A stretch of DNA of 64,000 nucleotides from Streptomyces verrucosisporus. GTDB lineage: Bacteria > Actinomycetota > Actinomycetes > Streptomycetales > Streptomycetaceae. Numbering within the stretch: the stretch's first letter is position 1; the number at the start of each line of letters is the position of its first letter. Under the pieces are notes generated by a model that was given only the letters and a program-made list of their open reading frames with translations, had not been told where the DNA came from and ran no database searches. The stretch covers positions 124,001-188,000 of the forward strand of contig NZ_JADEYH010000008.1 of the NCBI RefSeq assembly GCF_017114865.1, read 5' to 3'. Shown piece by piece: positions 1 to 8,121 of this stretch. The position numbers were made by a program, and so were the translations under genes.

Positions 1-354
1 GGGGGACTCGTCTCGTGTAGGTGGTCAGGGCGGCGGGCCGGTGGTCGTCGTGGGGGTGTCCGCCCTGGAAATGTGCCGATCATAGAGGCTTATCGGGCGG
101 CCGAGCCAGTGTCGCGGGGAGTGTTCCGGATCCGTGCGGCGGACTCCTGGGACGCATTTTCGAGCGGCTGATCGTTCCTGCACGGCAACTTCCAGCAGGC
201 GACCGATGATGACCGATTGTTACGCACGGTGATCCTGTGGGGTCTCACCCGTGCGGCGTAGCGGAACGGGGCACGCGGGCACAGGAAGGCACACAGTGGG
301 TGCCGTGCCCCTCCCCGGGGGCACCGTGCCCCGACACCACCGCGGGAGGACGAT
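1..354. other. Non-coding stretch upstream of the M6 protease
   Basis: I see no convincing gene here. The short open frames lack a good ribosome site and carry no recognisable motif. The part near 200-245 is less GC-rich than its surroundings and could hold the protease promoter, but I cannot name -35/-10 boxes with confidence. Confidence 0.4.
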
Positions 355-1680
355 GTGCGGTTTACGCGCAGGGCCGAGTGGACCGGAGGGGGACGGAGCG
401 AGCCCGTGCCCCGGCCGGGCGGCCCCTGGCCGGGGCCCCGCTCCCGCAGGACCGGGGCGGTGCTCACCGCGTTCTCCGCGCTGGTGGGCACGAGCCTGGT
501 CACCGGGCCGGTCGCCGTCGCGGCGGGCGCCGACTCCTGCGCCCTGGAACGCACCGCACTCCACCACTCCGAGGGCCTGGACACCTGGCACCCGGCCTAC
601 CCCCGGCCCCTGGGAGAGCTCGACGCGCTGATGGTCTTCCTGTCCTTCCCCGAGGCCCGGCCCGCCGCCTCCCCCCGCGGGCTCGCCGCCGACTACTTCC
701 CGGAGACCTCGGACTTCTTCGAGCGGGCCTCCTACGGGAAGTTCAGGCTGCGCCCGCACACGACGCCCCGCTGGCTGGAGATGGCCGCCGACTCGCGGGC
801 CTACGGGATACAGCGCGACTGGGAGCCGGACCTGCGCGGCGCCTACCTCCGCGACGCCGTCGCCGCGGCCGACCCGCACGTGGACTTCGGCGACTACGAC
901 ATCGTCTACCTCGTCGCCGACCCCGACGCGCCGGGCGTGAACTCCGACGCCACCAAGGTCGTCAACCTCGACGAGCCGATCACCGTGGACGGCACCGAGC
1001 TGCACCGGGTCGTGACGGTCTTCGAGAAGCAGCCGCCGGACCGCAACGTCCTCGCCCACGAGACCCTGCACATCTTCGACCTGCCCGACCTCTACCACCA
1101 GCCCGAGGACGACGACGGCGACTGGGACACCCACGTCGGCGACTGGGACATCATGGGCAGCCAGTTCGGGCTCTCCCCGGATCCCTTCGGCTGGCACAAG
1201 TGGAAGCTGGGCTGGCTGGACGGCGGCCGGGTCGACTGCCGGGCCGAGTCCGGCACCAGCCGGCACACCCTGCGGGCGGTCGCCTCCCCGGACGGCGACG
1301 GGCCGGCCGGCGGGTCCGACACCCGGCTGATCGCGGTCCGCACGGGCCGCGGCGAGGTGCTGGCGATCGAGGCGAGGGAGCCCGGCGGCAACGACGTCAC
1401 CTCCTGCACCAGCGGCGTACTGGTCTACCGGGTGCGCAACGACGTCCCCTCGGCGCAGGGCCCCGTCAAGGTGGTCGACGGCCACCCCGGCACCGGGGCG
1501 TGCCACCGCCTCTCGGTGTACCCGCCGCTGGCCGACGCGCCGCTGGGCCCGGGAGAGGCCGTGGACGTGGACGTGGACACGGGCACCGTGCGGGTGGAGG
1601 TCGTGGACCGCACCGAGCGGGGCTGGCGGGTGGAGGTCACCGTCAGCGGAATGCCGGGCCCGGGCCCGGGGACGGTGTGA
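355..1680 (+). CDS. Secreted M6-family (immune inhibitor A-like) metalloprotease
   Basis: This is a 441-residue extracellular zinc metalloprotease. The GTG start is chosen because GGAGGA lies 5 bases upstream. An Arg-rich N-terminus is followed by a hydrophobic, Ala-rich signal segment (about residues 35-60). The zinc motif is H235-E-T-L-H239 followed by IFDLPD, the HExxH-plus-Asp pattern of M6 peptidases. It sits in a context (WDIMGSQFG and a GWHKWKLGWL stretch) typical of that family. The C-terminal third (about 300-441) looks like a beta-rich accessory domain. Nothing next to it suggests an operon; tRNA-Lys follows on the other strand. The family and catalytic motif are clear, but the substrate is unknown; it probably degrades extracellular protein. 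Confidence 0.85.
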   Translation: MRFTRRAEWTGGGRSEPVPRPGGPWPGPRSRRTGAVLTAFSALVGTSLVTGPVAVAAGADSCALERTALHHSEGLDTWHPAYPRPLGELDALMVFLSFPEARPAASPRGLAADYFPETSDFFERASYGKFRLRPHTTPRWLEMAADSRAYGIQRDWEPDLRGAYLRDAVAAADPHVDFGDYDIVYLVADPDAPGVNSDATKVVNLDEPITVDGTELHRVVTVFEKQPPDRNVLAHETLHIFDLPDLYHQPEDDDGDWDTHVGDWDIMGSQFGLSPDPFGWHKWKLGWLDGGRVDCRAESGTSRHTLRAVASPDGDGPAGGSDTRLIAVRTGRGEVLAIEAREPGGNDVTSCTSGVLVYRVRNDVPSAQGPVKVVDGHPGTGACHRLSVYPPLADAPLGPGEAVDVDVDTGTVRVEVVDRTERGWRVEVTVSGMPGPGPGTV

Positions 1681-1725
1681 GCGGGGCGGCCCCGCCCCGG
1701 GCCCGTCCGGCCCGCATACGGGGAA

Positions 1726-1763
1726 AGCCGGAAGGCCTCCGCTTCCGCGGAGGCCTTCCGGCT
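1726..1763. terminator. Perfect 17-bp hairpin between protease and tRNA-Lys
   Basis: Arms 1726-1742 and 1747-1763 are perfectly complementary around a TTCC loop. On the minus strand the hairpin lies just past the tRNA-Lys 3' end and is followed by TTTCCCC. It probably ends the tRNA transcript, and on the plus strand it may also end the protease mRNA. Confidence 0.8.
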
Positions 1764-1768
1764 GTCTG

Positions 1769-1842
1769 TACGCCGCCAGGGACTCGAACCCCGGACCCGC
1801 TGATTAAGAGTCAGCTGCTCTAACCAACTGAGCTAGCGGCGC
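1769..1842 (-). tRNA. tRNA-Lys (anticodon CTT)
   Basis: The reverse complement gives a complete cloverleaf. It has a 7-bp acceptor stem starting GCGCCGC (with one G-U pair), the D-arm sequence AGCTCAGTTGGTTAGAGC, anticodon loop CTCTTAA with anticodon CTT, and T-loop GGTTCGAGTCC. The discriminator base is A, and CCA is not encoded. Its first ten bases overlap the stop region of the upstream same-strand gene. Confidence 0.96.
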
Positions 1843-2462
1843 CTGTTGACGTGGTAAACCTTAGCACCCTGATCCGAGGGAGCGGAAATCGGTTGATCAC
1901 GGCCGCCGGCGAGCCCCCGGCCGCCCTCACGGACGGCCCGTACACAGGCCCACAGCAGCGCCTCCGCGCCCGGCAGCCAGGGCTTGCGGACATCCGGGGC
2001 GACCAGCCACCGGGTGGTGGGCGGGCAGCCCTCGCCGGGCACCGGCGGAGGGACGGTCACGGCGTCGCCGAGGCCGTAGCACAGAAGCGGAGGGATCGTT
2101 TCCGCAGCGCCGGTCGTGCCGGTCGTGCCGCCCGCACCCGCCGGGGCGGACGAGCCCCGCCACTCCCGCCAGCGCAGCAGGGCCGGCAGCCGCTGGGCGG
2201 TGCCGGGCTCGGCGAACAGCAGCATCCTGCCCGCGTGGAGCGCCACCGGGCCGGTGCCCGGCCCCGCGGTCCACAGCCGGTCCAGCATCCGGCGGCCGAA
2301 CAGCGTGCCGGCGCTGACCACGTCGAAGGCGGTGCCGCAGGGCAGGGTGCTCGGGGCACCCGGGCGTCCCGCCCACAGGGCGTGGACGCTGCGCGGGAAG
2401 GCGCTCGAGGAGGCGAGCCACTCGGCTCCGGCAGGGGTCACATAGGCGGCGGGATCGCTCAT
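1833..2462 (-). CDS. Prim-Pol-like (bifunctional DNA primase/polymerase N-terminal type) protein
   Basis: The protein is 209 residues, read from the ATG that gives MSDPAAYVTPAG. The order of motifs matches short Streptomyces proteins annotated as bifunctional DNA primase/polymerase N-terminal domain. These are a TAFDVV stretch, GPVALHAGRMLLFAEPG near the middle, GDAVTVPPP, and RWLVAP followed by WLPGAEALLWA at the end. I do not see an obvious catalytic acidic triad, so enzyme activity is doubtful. The stop codon (TAG) lies inside the first ten bases of tRNA-Lys, so the two must be processed from one transcript or read from separate promoters. An earlier start giving 259 residues is possible but its extra segment is low-complexity. 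Confidence 0.6.
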   Translation of the reverse strand: MSDPAAYVTPAGAEWLASSSAFPRSVHALWAGRPGAPSTLPCGTAFDVVSAGTLFGRRMLDRLWTAGPGTGPVALHAGRMLLFAEPGTAQRLPALLRWREWRGSSAPAGAGGTTGTTGAAETIPPLLCYGLGDAVTVPPPVPGEGCPPTTRWLVAPDVRKPWLPGAEALLWACVRAVREGGRGLAGGRDQPISAPSDQGAKVYHVNRRR

Positions 2463-2622
2463 GACCACAACATCTACCGGCAGCCTGTGTACCGTCCCTG
2501 GAAATCCGCGAAAACGGGACGCGGCGCGGCGGAGTCCGGTATCTTCCGCACCGCATATGCCGCGGGCGTAGCCGTGACCGCCGCCCCGTGCCGCTGCCCC
2601 GGCCGCCGTCACCTCCGCGCCG

Positions 2623-2985
2623 TCACTCCGGAGTGCGGTCCCGCATCAGCTCGCGGCCGAACTCGATCATCTTGCGGGCGTAGTCGGCCGTCCACTCGGC
2701 CCGCTCCGCGATCGCCTCGTCCGGCAGCCGGTCGAAACGCCCGGGGTCGGCGAGCTGCGCCGCCGCCATGGCCTGGAACTCCATGGCCCGGTCCGCCGCC
2801 GCGCGGAAGGCCAGGGCCAGCTCGGTGGCGCGGCCCAGCAGCTCACGCGGATCCTCGATGGACTCCAGGTCGAAGAAGTGCTCGGGGTCCGAGGCGGCGT
2901 CCGGCGGCTCGAAGAGCAGCGGCGCCGGGCGCCTGTGGCGCGGCTCACCGCCGCGCCGTTCCGGAGCCGGGTTCGGCTCGGGCAT
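2623..2985 (-). CDS. Conserved hypothetical protein, acidic/helical
   Basis: The protein is 120 residues. The ATG at 2985 is chosen because GGAGGT lies 6 bases upstream; the longer frame has no such site. The first 35 residues are Pro/Arg-rich and disordered. The rest (HFFDLESIEDPRELLGRATELALAFRAAADRAMEFQAMAAAQL) is strongly helical, with regular Ala/Leu spacing and many acidic residues, and could be a small helical bundle. I do not recognise the family. It lies between the Prim-Pol-like gene and the helicase operon on the same strand but is separated by about 120 bases on one side and 160 on the other, so it may be its own transcription unit. Confidence 0.65.
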   Translation of the reverse strand: MPEPNPAPERRGGEPRHRRPAPLLFEPPDAASDPEHFFDLESIEDPRELLGRATELALAFRAAADRAMEFQAMAAAQLADPGRFDRLPDEAIAERAEWTADYARKMIEFGRELMRDRTPE

Positions 2986-3105
2986 GGAGATACCTCCGTC
3001 GGTCGTGGGCAGCGTTCCATTGTCCACCCTCGTGCCCGCCCGGCGCGGGGCCGAGCCGGCGGCCCCATCCCGGCCGGCCCCTCCCGGCCGCCCCGTGCGG
3101 GGCGC

Positions 3106-4515
3106 TCACCAGGCCACGGTGTGCTCCGCCAGATGGGCCAGGACCGCGTGATTGGCCTCCCAGCCGTCCGGGAACTTGACCGTGACCCCGAGCTGGACCG
3201 GCTCGGCCGAGGGATACTCGTCCAGCAGCTCGGGAACGCCCGCCCGGCACACCACCACACAGGCGTGCCGGTGGCGCGAGGCCAGCACGCACAGCCGCCC
3301 CGTCTCCAGGTGGAAGGCCGTGGCGTCCGGGCGGCCCGACAGCGGGTGGAGCACCACCGTCACGTCGAACTCGCGGCCCTGGAGCCGGTTGGCGGTGTCC
3401 ACCACGACGTCCGTCACGCCCAGGGAGGCCAGCGCCGCGCGGACGGCCGCCGCCTGGTCGCGGTGGGCGGTGCCCACCGCGATCCGCTCCGCCGTCACCG
3501 GATCAGGCTCCCCGGAGCGCTCGCCGAACGCCGCGCCGCGGCGGTCCAGCAGCCGCCGCACCACCGCCGCCACGGCCGCGACCGCCTCCGGGTCGGTACG
3601 CGGGGTGTGGCGGGCGGGCAGCTCCAGCAGCCCCCACCCGGAGCCGGCCGCCTCGTCCAGCACCCGGTCCACACCGGAGCCGTCGGAGGGCAGCGCGAAC
3701 TCCAGCCGCCGCTCGCCCGGACCGGTGCCGCTGCGGAACGGGGTGTAGGGGTAGAACGCCCTCGACACCAGCGGCGCGGCCGAGGCGGGCAGCCGCCAGG
3801 AGACCGGCAGCCGGTGCACGGGCAGGTCCGGGTTGTGCGCCAGCAGCGTGGTCACGGCGCTGGCCGACGGGTCGTACGACAGCCCCGCCCACTGCTCGGC
3901 GCCGACCTGGCTGAACGGGTCGAGCTGACCGGGGTCGCCCACGAACAGCGCCCGCTCGAACAGCCCGGCCACCGACAGCAGCGCGTCGGAGCGCATCTGG
4001 TACGCCTCGTCCACGATGGCCTGCTCCCATGGACCGGCGCCCTTGACGTGGGCCCACTTGGCGGCCGTGGAGACCACCACGTCCAGCCCGGCCAGATCCG
4101 CGGCCTTCGAGGACTTCACCACCGACGGATGGCGGTCCAGCACCGGGGCGTACGGCTGCGCCTCGCTGCTGTGCAGCCGGCCCACCGGCAGCTCCGGCTC
4201 GGCGGTCGCCAGCCGGTCCACCAGATCGTCGACCTGGGCGTTGGTCTGGGCGACGATCATCAGAGGGCGGCCCGCGGCGGCCAGCTCCCGGGCGGCGCGC
4301 ACCACCAGCGTGGTCTTGCCGGCGCCGGGCGGCGAGTCCACGACCACACCGCGGTGGGCACCGGAGAGAACGTCGCGCAGGATCGCACCGGTCGCCTCGG
4401 CGGCGGCCGGGCCCGGGTCGGGCACGGCCGCGTTCGCGGAGTCGGCGGGAGGCACGGAGCCGGTTCCGGGGAGGGAAGCGGAGCCGGCGGGAGCGCCGGC
4501 CGGGGTGCCGTTCAA
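3106..4515 (-). CDS. SF1 (Upf1/Dna2-like) DNA helicase / AAA ATPase
   Basis: This is a 469-residue P-loop helicase. Motif I is SPPGAGKTT (residues 61-69), followed by motif Ia (MIVAQTNAQV), motif II (VDEAYQM), motif III (VGDPGQLDPFS), motif V (VDTANRLQGREFDVTVV) and motif VI (LCVLASRHRHACVVV). The QGRE form of motif V resembles the Upf1/Dna2 branch of superfamily 1. The TTG start overlaps the upstream stop by three bases and has GGAGGA 6 bases before it; a longer GTG start at 4587 would need a 76-base overlap and lacks this site. It is the last gene of a three-gene operon with an Fe-S nuclease. Helicase family is certain; the pathway is inferred. Confidence 0.85.
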   Translation of the reverse strand: MNGTPAGAPAGSASLPGTGSVPPADSANAAVPDPGPAAAEATGAILRDVLSGAHRGVVVDSPPGAGKTTLVVRAARELAAAGRPLMIVAQTNAQVDDLVDRLATAEPELPVGRLHSSEAQPYAPVLDRHPSVVKSSKAADLAGLDVVVSTAAKWAHVKGAGPWEQAIVDEAYQMRSDALLSVAGLFERALFVGDPGQLDPFSQVGAEQWAGLSYDPSASAVTTLLAHNPDLPVHRLPVSWRLPASAAPLVSRAFYPYTPFRSGTGPGERRLEFALPSDGSGVDRVLDEAAGSGWGLLELPARHTPRTDPEAVAAVAAVVRRLLDRRGAAFGERSGEPDPVTAERIAVGTAHRDQAAAVRAALASLGVTDVVVDTANRLQGREFDVTVVLHPLSGRPDATAFHLETGRLCVLASRHRHACVVVCRAGVPELLDEYPSAEPVQLGVTVKFPDGWEANHAVLAHLAEHTVAW

Positions 4516-6047
4516 AGCAGGTCCTCCGGCGTCACGGGGTCGGGTGCGTCCAGTGCGTCGGGGTCGGGCGGGCCGCCGTGCGTCCACGGCGTCTCCTCAG
4601 GGTCCGGCAGGTCCGGTCCGCCGCGCGGAGCGTGCTCGAACAGCGTCCAGCACACCGTCTCGCCCGCCTCCGGCACCGAACCCGCCTCCGGCTCCCTGCC
4701 GCGGCCCATGCCGCCGGTCAGCCGTACCGTCAGCAGCCCCGGCGCGGGGGACTCCGTGAACACCCCCGGCTGCGACTTCCCGCTCTCCAGGGCCCGGTGC
4801 AGCCGCTCGCCCCCCTCCAGGTGCGGCCGGTCGCCGGTGCGGACGGTGACCAGCGGGCGCGGCATCGGGCGCTTCCCCGACGAGTACACCATCTCCACCT
4901 CGACGACCTCGCCCTCGAACGCCTCCCCGGCCATCCGCCGCTGAGCCATCACCAGCGGGTCGTCCAGCGCCTCCTGGGCGGCCAGTTCCGCCTGGGCCGT
5001 CTCCCGGGCGGCGAGCTTGCGGGCCGCCGTCACCGCGTCGTCGCGCCTCGGCTGCGGCGGCTCGCCGCCGCGCACCCGGTCGCGGTGGGCGGTGTAGGAC
5101 CAGCGGTCCCGCTTCCAGCGGTCGGCGACGTGCGCGCCCGGCGGCAGCGCGCGCAGCAGGTCCAGGCCCTGCCACACCGCGTCCCAGGTGGGACGCAACT
5201 GGGAGGCGACCAGCTCGCGGATCTCCGCCTCGGCGCCGGGCAGCCCCGCGTCGTACCGTGCGACGGCCGGGGCCAGGCGGCGGTTGTCGAAGGCCGGATC
5301 GGTGGCCGGGCCCGCGGGAGGGGTGAGCAGCAGCCCGTCGCGGTCGCGGGCCAGCTCGGCGCGGAGGGCGGCCTCCGCGCCCGATTCGCCCTCCCCGGCG
5401 GTGATCCAGGCCAGCAGGGCGCCCAGGTGCTGGTCCTCCAGACGGCTCTGGCCCGTGGCCCAGTGGCGGCCCAGCACCTCGGTGACGGCCAGCAGCAGCG
5501 AGGAGCCGGGCACCCGGGCCCGCTCCCCGTAGTGCGTCAGCCACCTTCCCAGCAGCGGCAGCCGGGGCGGGGCGGGGTGGGCGGCCCGCGGATCCTCCTC
5601 GGCGGTGCGGCGGAAGCGCATGGACCGGCCCAGCAGCCGTACGTAGGCGACGCCCGCGGCGCTGGGCACGACCAGCTGCGGCGCGTCCGCGCACAGCTCG
5701 ACCTCGACCTTCGCCTTCCTCCCCGTCTCCGGGTCGGTCTCGGAGCGCTCGACGAGCTCCACCTCGTCCTGCGCGGCCTCCAGATGGGGCAGTACGGCGT
5801 CGGCCAGCTCGGCGAGGAAGGCGGAGCGCAGCGTGCGGTCGCGCGGCTGGGGGACGACCAGCAGGCGGGGCGCGTCCCGGTCCGTCCCCACCATCGCGCC
5901 CAGCGGGGCGCCGACCTCGCCGGCGGTGGTCAGCGGCACCAGGACCAGGGGCCGCTCGGCCAGGTGCCGGTGACGCGCCGTCGCCACGGGCCGCGCCCGG
6001 CCCGTGGCCGCGGCCTCGATCCGGGCCAGGGTGGTCACCAGCGACAT
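4512..6047 (-). CDS. Conserved protein of unknown function, middle gene of nuclease-helicase operon
   Basis: The protein is 511 residues, starting MSLVTTLARIEAAATG. Its start overlaps the nuclease stop as TGATG, and its own end overlaps the helicase start, so the three proteins are probably made in fixed ratio. I recognise no catalytic motif. Residues from about 60 to 160 contain alternating strands (PLVLVPLTTAGEVG, PRLLVVPQP, VEVELCADAPQLVVP). The centre is helical and Ala/Arg-rich. The last 110 residues (GEVVEVEMVYSSGKRPMPRPLVTVRTGD onward) look like an all-beta barrel. Dna2-type helicases carry a beta-barrel between nuclease and helicase parts, so this protein could supply that piece; this is inference. 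Confidence 0.75.
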   Translation of the reverse strand: MSLVTTLARIEAAATGRARPVATARHRHLAERPLVLVPLTTAGEVGAPLGAMVGTDRDAPRLLVVPQPRDRTLRSAFLAELADAVLPHLEAAQDEVELVERSETDPETGRKAKVEVELCADAPQLVVPSAAGVAYVRLLGRSMRFRRTAEEDPRAAHPAPPRLPLLGRWLTHYGERARVPGSSLLLAVTEVLGRHWATGQSRLEDQHLGALLAWITAGEGESGAEAALRAELARDRDGLLLTPPAGPATDPAFDNRRLAPAVARYDAGLPGAEAEIRELVASQLRPTWDAVWQGLDLLRALPPGAHVADRWKRDRWSYTAHRDRVRGGEPPQPRRDDAVTAARKLAARETAQAELAAQEALDDPLVMAQRRMAGEAFEGEVVEVEMVYSSGKRPMPRPLVTVRTGDRPHLEGGERLHRALESGKSQPGVFTESPAPGLLTVRLTGGMGRGREPEAGSVPEAGETVCWTLFEHAPRGGPDLPDPEETPWTHGGPPDPDALDAPDPVTPEDLL

Positions 6048-7213
6048 CAGGGCCTCCCGGCGGCCGAGAGGGCCTCGGCCCGCAGCCGGGCCGCGCGGCG
6101 CAGCGCGGCGGCGGCCGGGTCCCCGGCGGGTTCCTTCGGGAAGTGGTCCGGCGAGCGCTCCGCGGTGTCGCACGCCTCGCCGCGGGCGGCCGCCAGAACC
6201 GCCTCGACGGTGGCCAGTCCGCCCAGTTCTCCGCGGACCTCGCGGCCCAGCGCCTCCACCGCGCCCCCGGACCGGGCGCGGCCGCGGCAGTGGAAGGCCA
6301 GTTCGCAGGTGGACAGGCACTGCGGCGCGTAGGCGGCCGGCACCGACTCGACGGAACCGGCCAGTTCGGCGGGCGGGCGGGCCGGGTCGAAGGTGGCGCC
6401 CTCGGGGAGCGCGGCGGCGATCTCCTCCAGCCGCGTCAGCCGGGCGAGCTGCCGCCGGGTGGTGGCGATCTGTCTGCGCAGGTCGACCGCCTCGGCGGTG
6501 GGCAGGTTGGAGAAGTCCTTCGGGCAGACCAGCAGCGCCCGGTCGTCCACCCGGCCGCCGGGCACCCCGAGCGCCTTCAGCGCCAGGGCGTAGACGGCCG
6601 CCTGCCGGGCCGCGGCGCCGACCTTGGCCGGATCGGCCGAACCGTCCAGGACGGGGAAGGACTTGATCTCCACCACCGTCCAGCGCCCGTCCGGGTGGAC
6701 CGCCACCGCGTCGGGCTCCAGGTGGACGAAGGACCCCGCCACCTCCAGCCGCACCATCGGGTGGTCCAGCAGTGTCCAGCCGCCGTCGGCCGTCGCCCGC
6801 TCCAGCGCCTGCCGGGTGCGTTCCGCGCGCCCTTCCGGACCGGGCGCCGACAGATCGGGCACGGACACCTCGCCGGACTCGGGGGCCGGGGCGCCGGCCG
6901 CGGCGGTGCGCGAGTGGACCAGGCGCATCAGCTCGGCGCCGCCGTCCCCCTTCGCCCGCGCCTCGAAGGCGTGGCCGCGGACGAACGCGAACTGCGACTG
7001 ACCGAAGGGCGCGGGGGAGCCCAGCGCCTGCGCCAGCGCGCCCTTGTCCACCCCGGCGCCGTCCAGCAGCGCCCGGCGGCGGCAGCCCGGGTTGGCGGCC
7101 AGCGCGGCGAGCGCCCGCGCGTCCATCGGCCGGGGCGCGACGTCGGCGCCGCGCAGCTCGGCGAGCCGCCGGCGCAGGGCTGTCGTCGGTTGGCTGTCGG
7201 AGTTGTGGCTCAC
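6047..7213 (-). CDS. Cas4/Dna2-like Fe-S PD-(D/E)XK nuclease
   Basis: This is a 388-residue RecB-family nuclease. The catalytic core is D168 in LEPDAVAV, then E182 and K184 in VVEIKS, followed by the family's Q-x3-Y motif (QAAVYALAL). One cysteine before the core (C44 in NPGCRR) and three after it (C299, C303, C309 in CLSTCELAFHC) match the four-cysteine 4Fe-4S arrangement of Cas4, AddB and Dna2 nucleases. The GTG start giving VSHNSDSQ is preferred over a longer frame that runs through low-complexity Arg-rich sequence, but no strong ribosome site is visible. It is first in the operon, and no cas1/cas2 or CRISPR array is near, so a CRISPR role is unlikely. Confidence 0.82.
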   Translation of the reverse strand: MSHNSDSQPTTALRRRLAELRGADVAPRPMDARALAALAANPGCRRRALLDGAGVDKGALAQALGSPAPFGQSQFAFVRGHAFEARAKGDGGAELMRLVHSRTAAAGAPAPESGEVSVPDLSAPGPEGRAERTRQALERATADGGWTLLDHPMVRLEVAGSFVHLEPDAVAVHPDGRWTVVEIKSFPVLDGSADPAKVGAAARQAAVYALALKALGVPGGRVDDRALLVCPKDFSNLPTAEAVDLRRQIATTRRQLARLTRLEEIAAALPEGATFDPARPPAELAGSVESVPAAYAPQCLSTCELAFHCRGRARSGGAVEALGREVRGELGGLATVEAVLAAARGEACDTAERSPDHFPKEPAGDPAAAALRRAARLRAEALSAAGRP

Positions 7214-7491
7214 CCGCGGAAGTGTGACATCCGCCTGTGACACCGATGGAGTTGAGGTCGCCCGAAACCGCCGGCGCGGACCGCTGTCCCAAGGCCGCGG
7301 CGCCCGCCGGCCCGTTCGCGGCCCGGTCCGCCGACGCGCCCGGTGTGCGGTGGCCGGCGGTGCTCGTCGCCCCCGGTCGTCGGCGGCGGACGGCCGGTGT
7401 GCGGGCTCGGCACGACGGCGCACGGGCCCGGCGCGCGATGATGGCCGTGAGCCCGGCGGTGGCGCCGGGAGTCCCTTACGGAAGGCATGCA

Positions 7492-8100
7492 ATGGCAGCG
7501 CGCATCCTGGCGGTCCGGCACGGCCAGACCGCATGGTCCCGGTCCGGGCGGCACACCGGTCGCACCGACGTCCCCCTGCTGGAGGAGGGGCGCGGCATGG
7601 CTCGCGCCCTGGGGGAGAGGCTCAGAGGCGCGCCCTGGGACGGGCTGCCGGACGCCGAGGTCCGCACCAGCCCGTTGTCGAGGGCCAGGGAGACCTGCGA
7701 CCTGGCGGGCTTCGGGGAGCGGGCCGCCGACTGGGACGCGCTGCTGGAGTGGGACTACGGCGCGTACGAGGGGCTGACTCCGGACGGCATCAGGGAGCGG
7801 GCGGGGCGGGACTGGCTCATCTGGAGCGACGGCGTGGCCGACGGTGAGCGCCTGGCGCAGGTAGCCGCCCGCGCCGACGAGGTGGTCGCCTGGGCGCGGT
7901 CGGCGGAGCGGGACGTGCTCGTCTTCGCGCACGGTCATCTGCTCCGGGTGCTGGGCGCGCGCTGGCTGGGCCTGGAACCGTCCTTCGCCGCACGGCTGCG
8001 CCTGGACGCGGGAGCGCTGTCGGTGCTGGGCTGGGCCTACGGGGAGCCGGCCGTCGAGAGCTGGAACGACCGGGGCCACCTGGACCGGCCGGGGCGGTGA
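7492..8100 (+). CDS. Histidine phosphatase (phosphoglycerate mutase-like) family protein
   Basis: The protein is 202 residues and cytoplasmic. The catalytic RHG motif is R9-H10-G11 in LAVRHGQT. The second half of the site is visible as [10 protein letters not shown] (the substrate-binding Arg), EWDYGAYEG (acid/base Glu) and FAHGHLLR (second His). These are the hallmarks of branch 1 histidine phosphatases, a family that includes broad phosphatases and cofactor-dependent phosphoglycerate mutases. The ATG at 7492 has GGAAGG 6 bases upstream. Length fits a stand-alone phosphatase rather than a glycolytic mutase (about 250 residues). The substrate is unknown. It is divergent from the nuclease operon and convergent with the next gene. 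Confidence 0.85.
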   Translation: MAARILAVRHGQTAWSRSGRHTGRTDVPLLEEGRGMARALGERLRGAPWDGLPDAEVRTSPLSRARETCDLAGFGERAADWDALLEWDYGAYEGLTPDGIRERAGRDWLIWSDGVADGERLAQVAARADEVVAWARSAERDVLVFAHGHLLRVLGARWLGLEPSFAARLRLDAGALSVLGWAYGEPAVESWNDRGHLDRPGR

Positions 8101-8121
8101 CGGCAGGGGAGCGGGCCGCCG

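Noticed and set aside
21..209. 62-codon frame at the window start
   Set aside because: No ribosome site, no recognisable motif and unconvincing codon bias.
1769..1842. Integrated element at tRNA-Lys
   Set aside because: No integrase or repeat of the tRNA 3' end is visible in the flanking sequence; neighbours look chromosomal.
6047..7213. Cas4 of a CRISPR system
   Set aside because: No cas1, cas2 or repeat-spacer array lies in the window; the partner genes point to a Dna2-like role instead.
4512..7292. A 926-codon open frame covering the nuclease and the middle protein
   Set aside because: Its first 400 codons are low-complexity Arg/Gly/Ala sequence in the wrong frame of the nuclease gene; the real protein begins at 6047.
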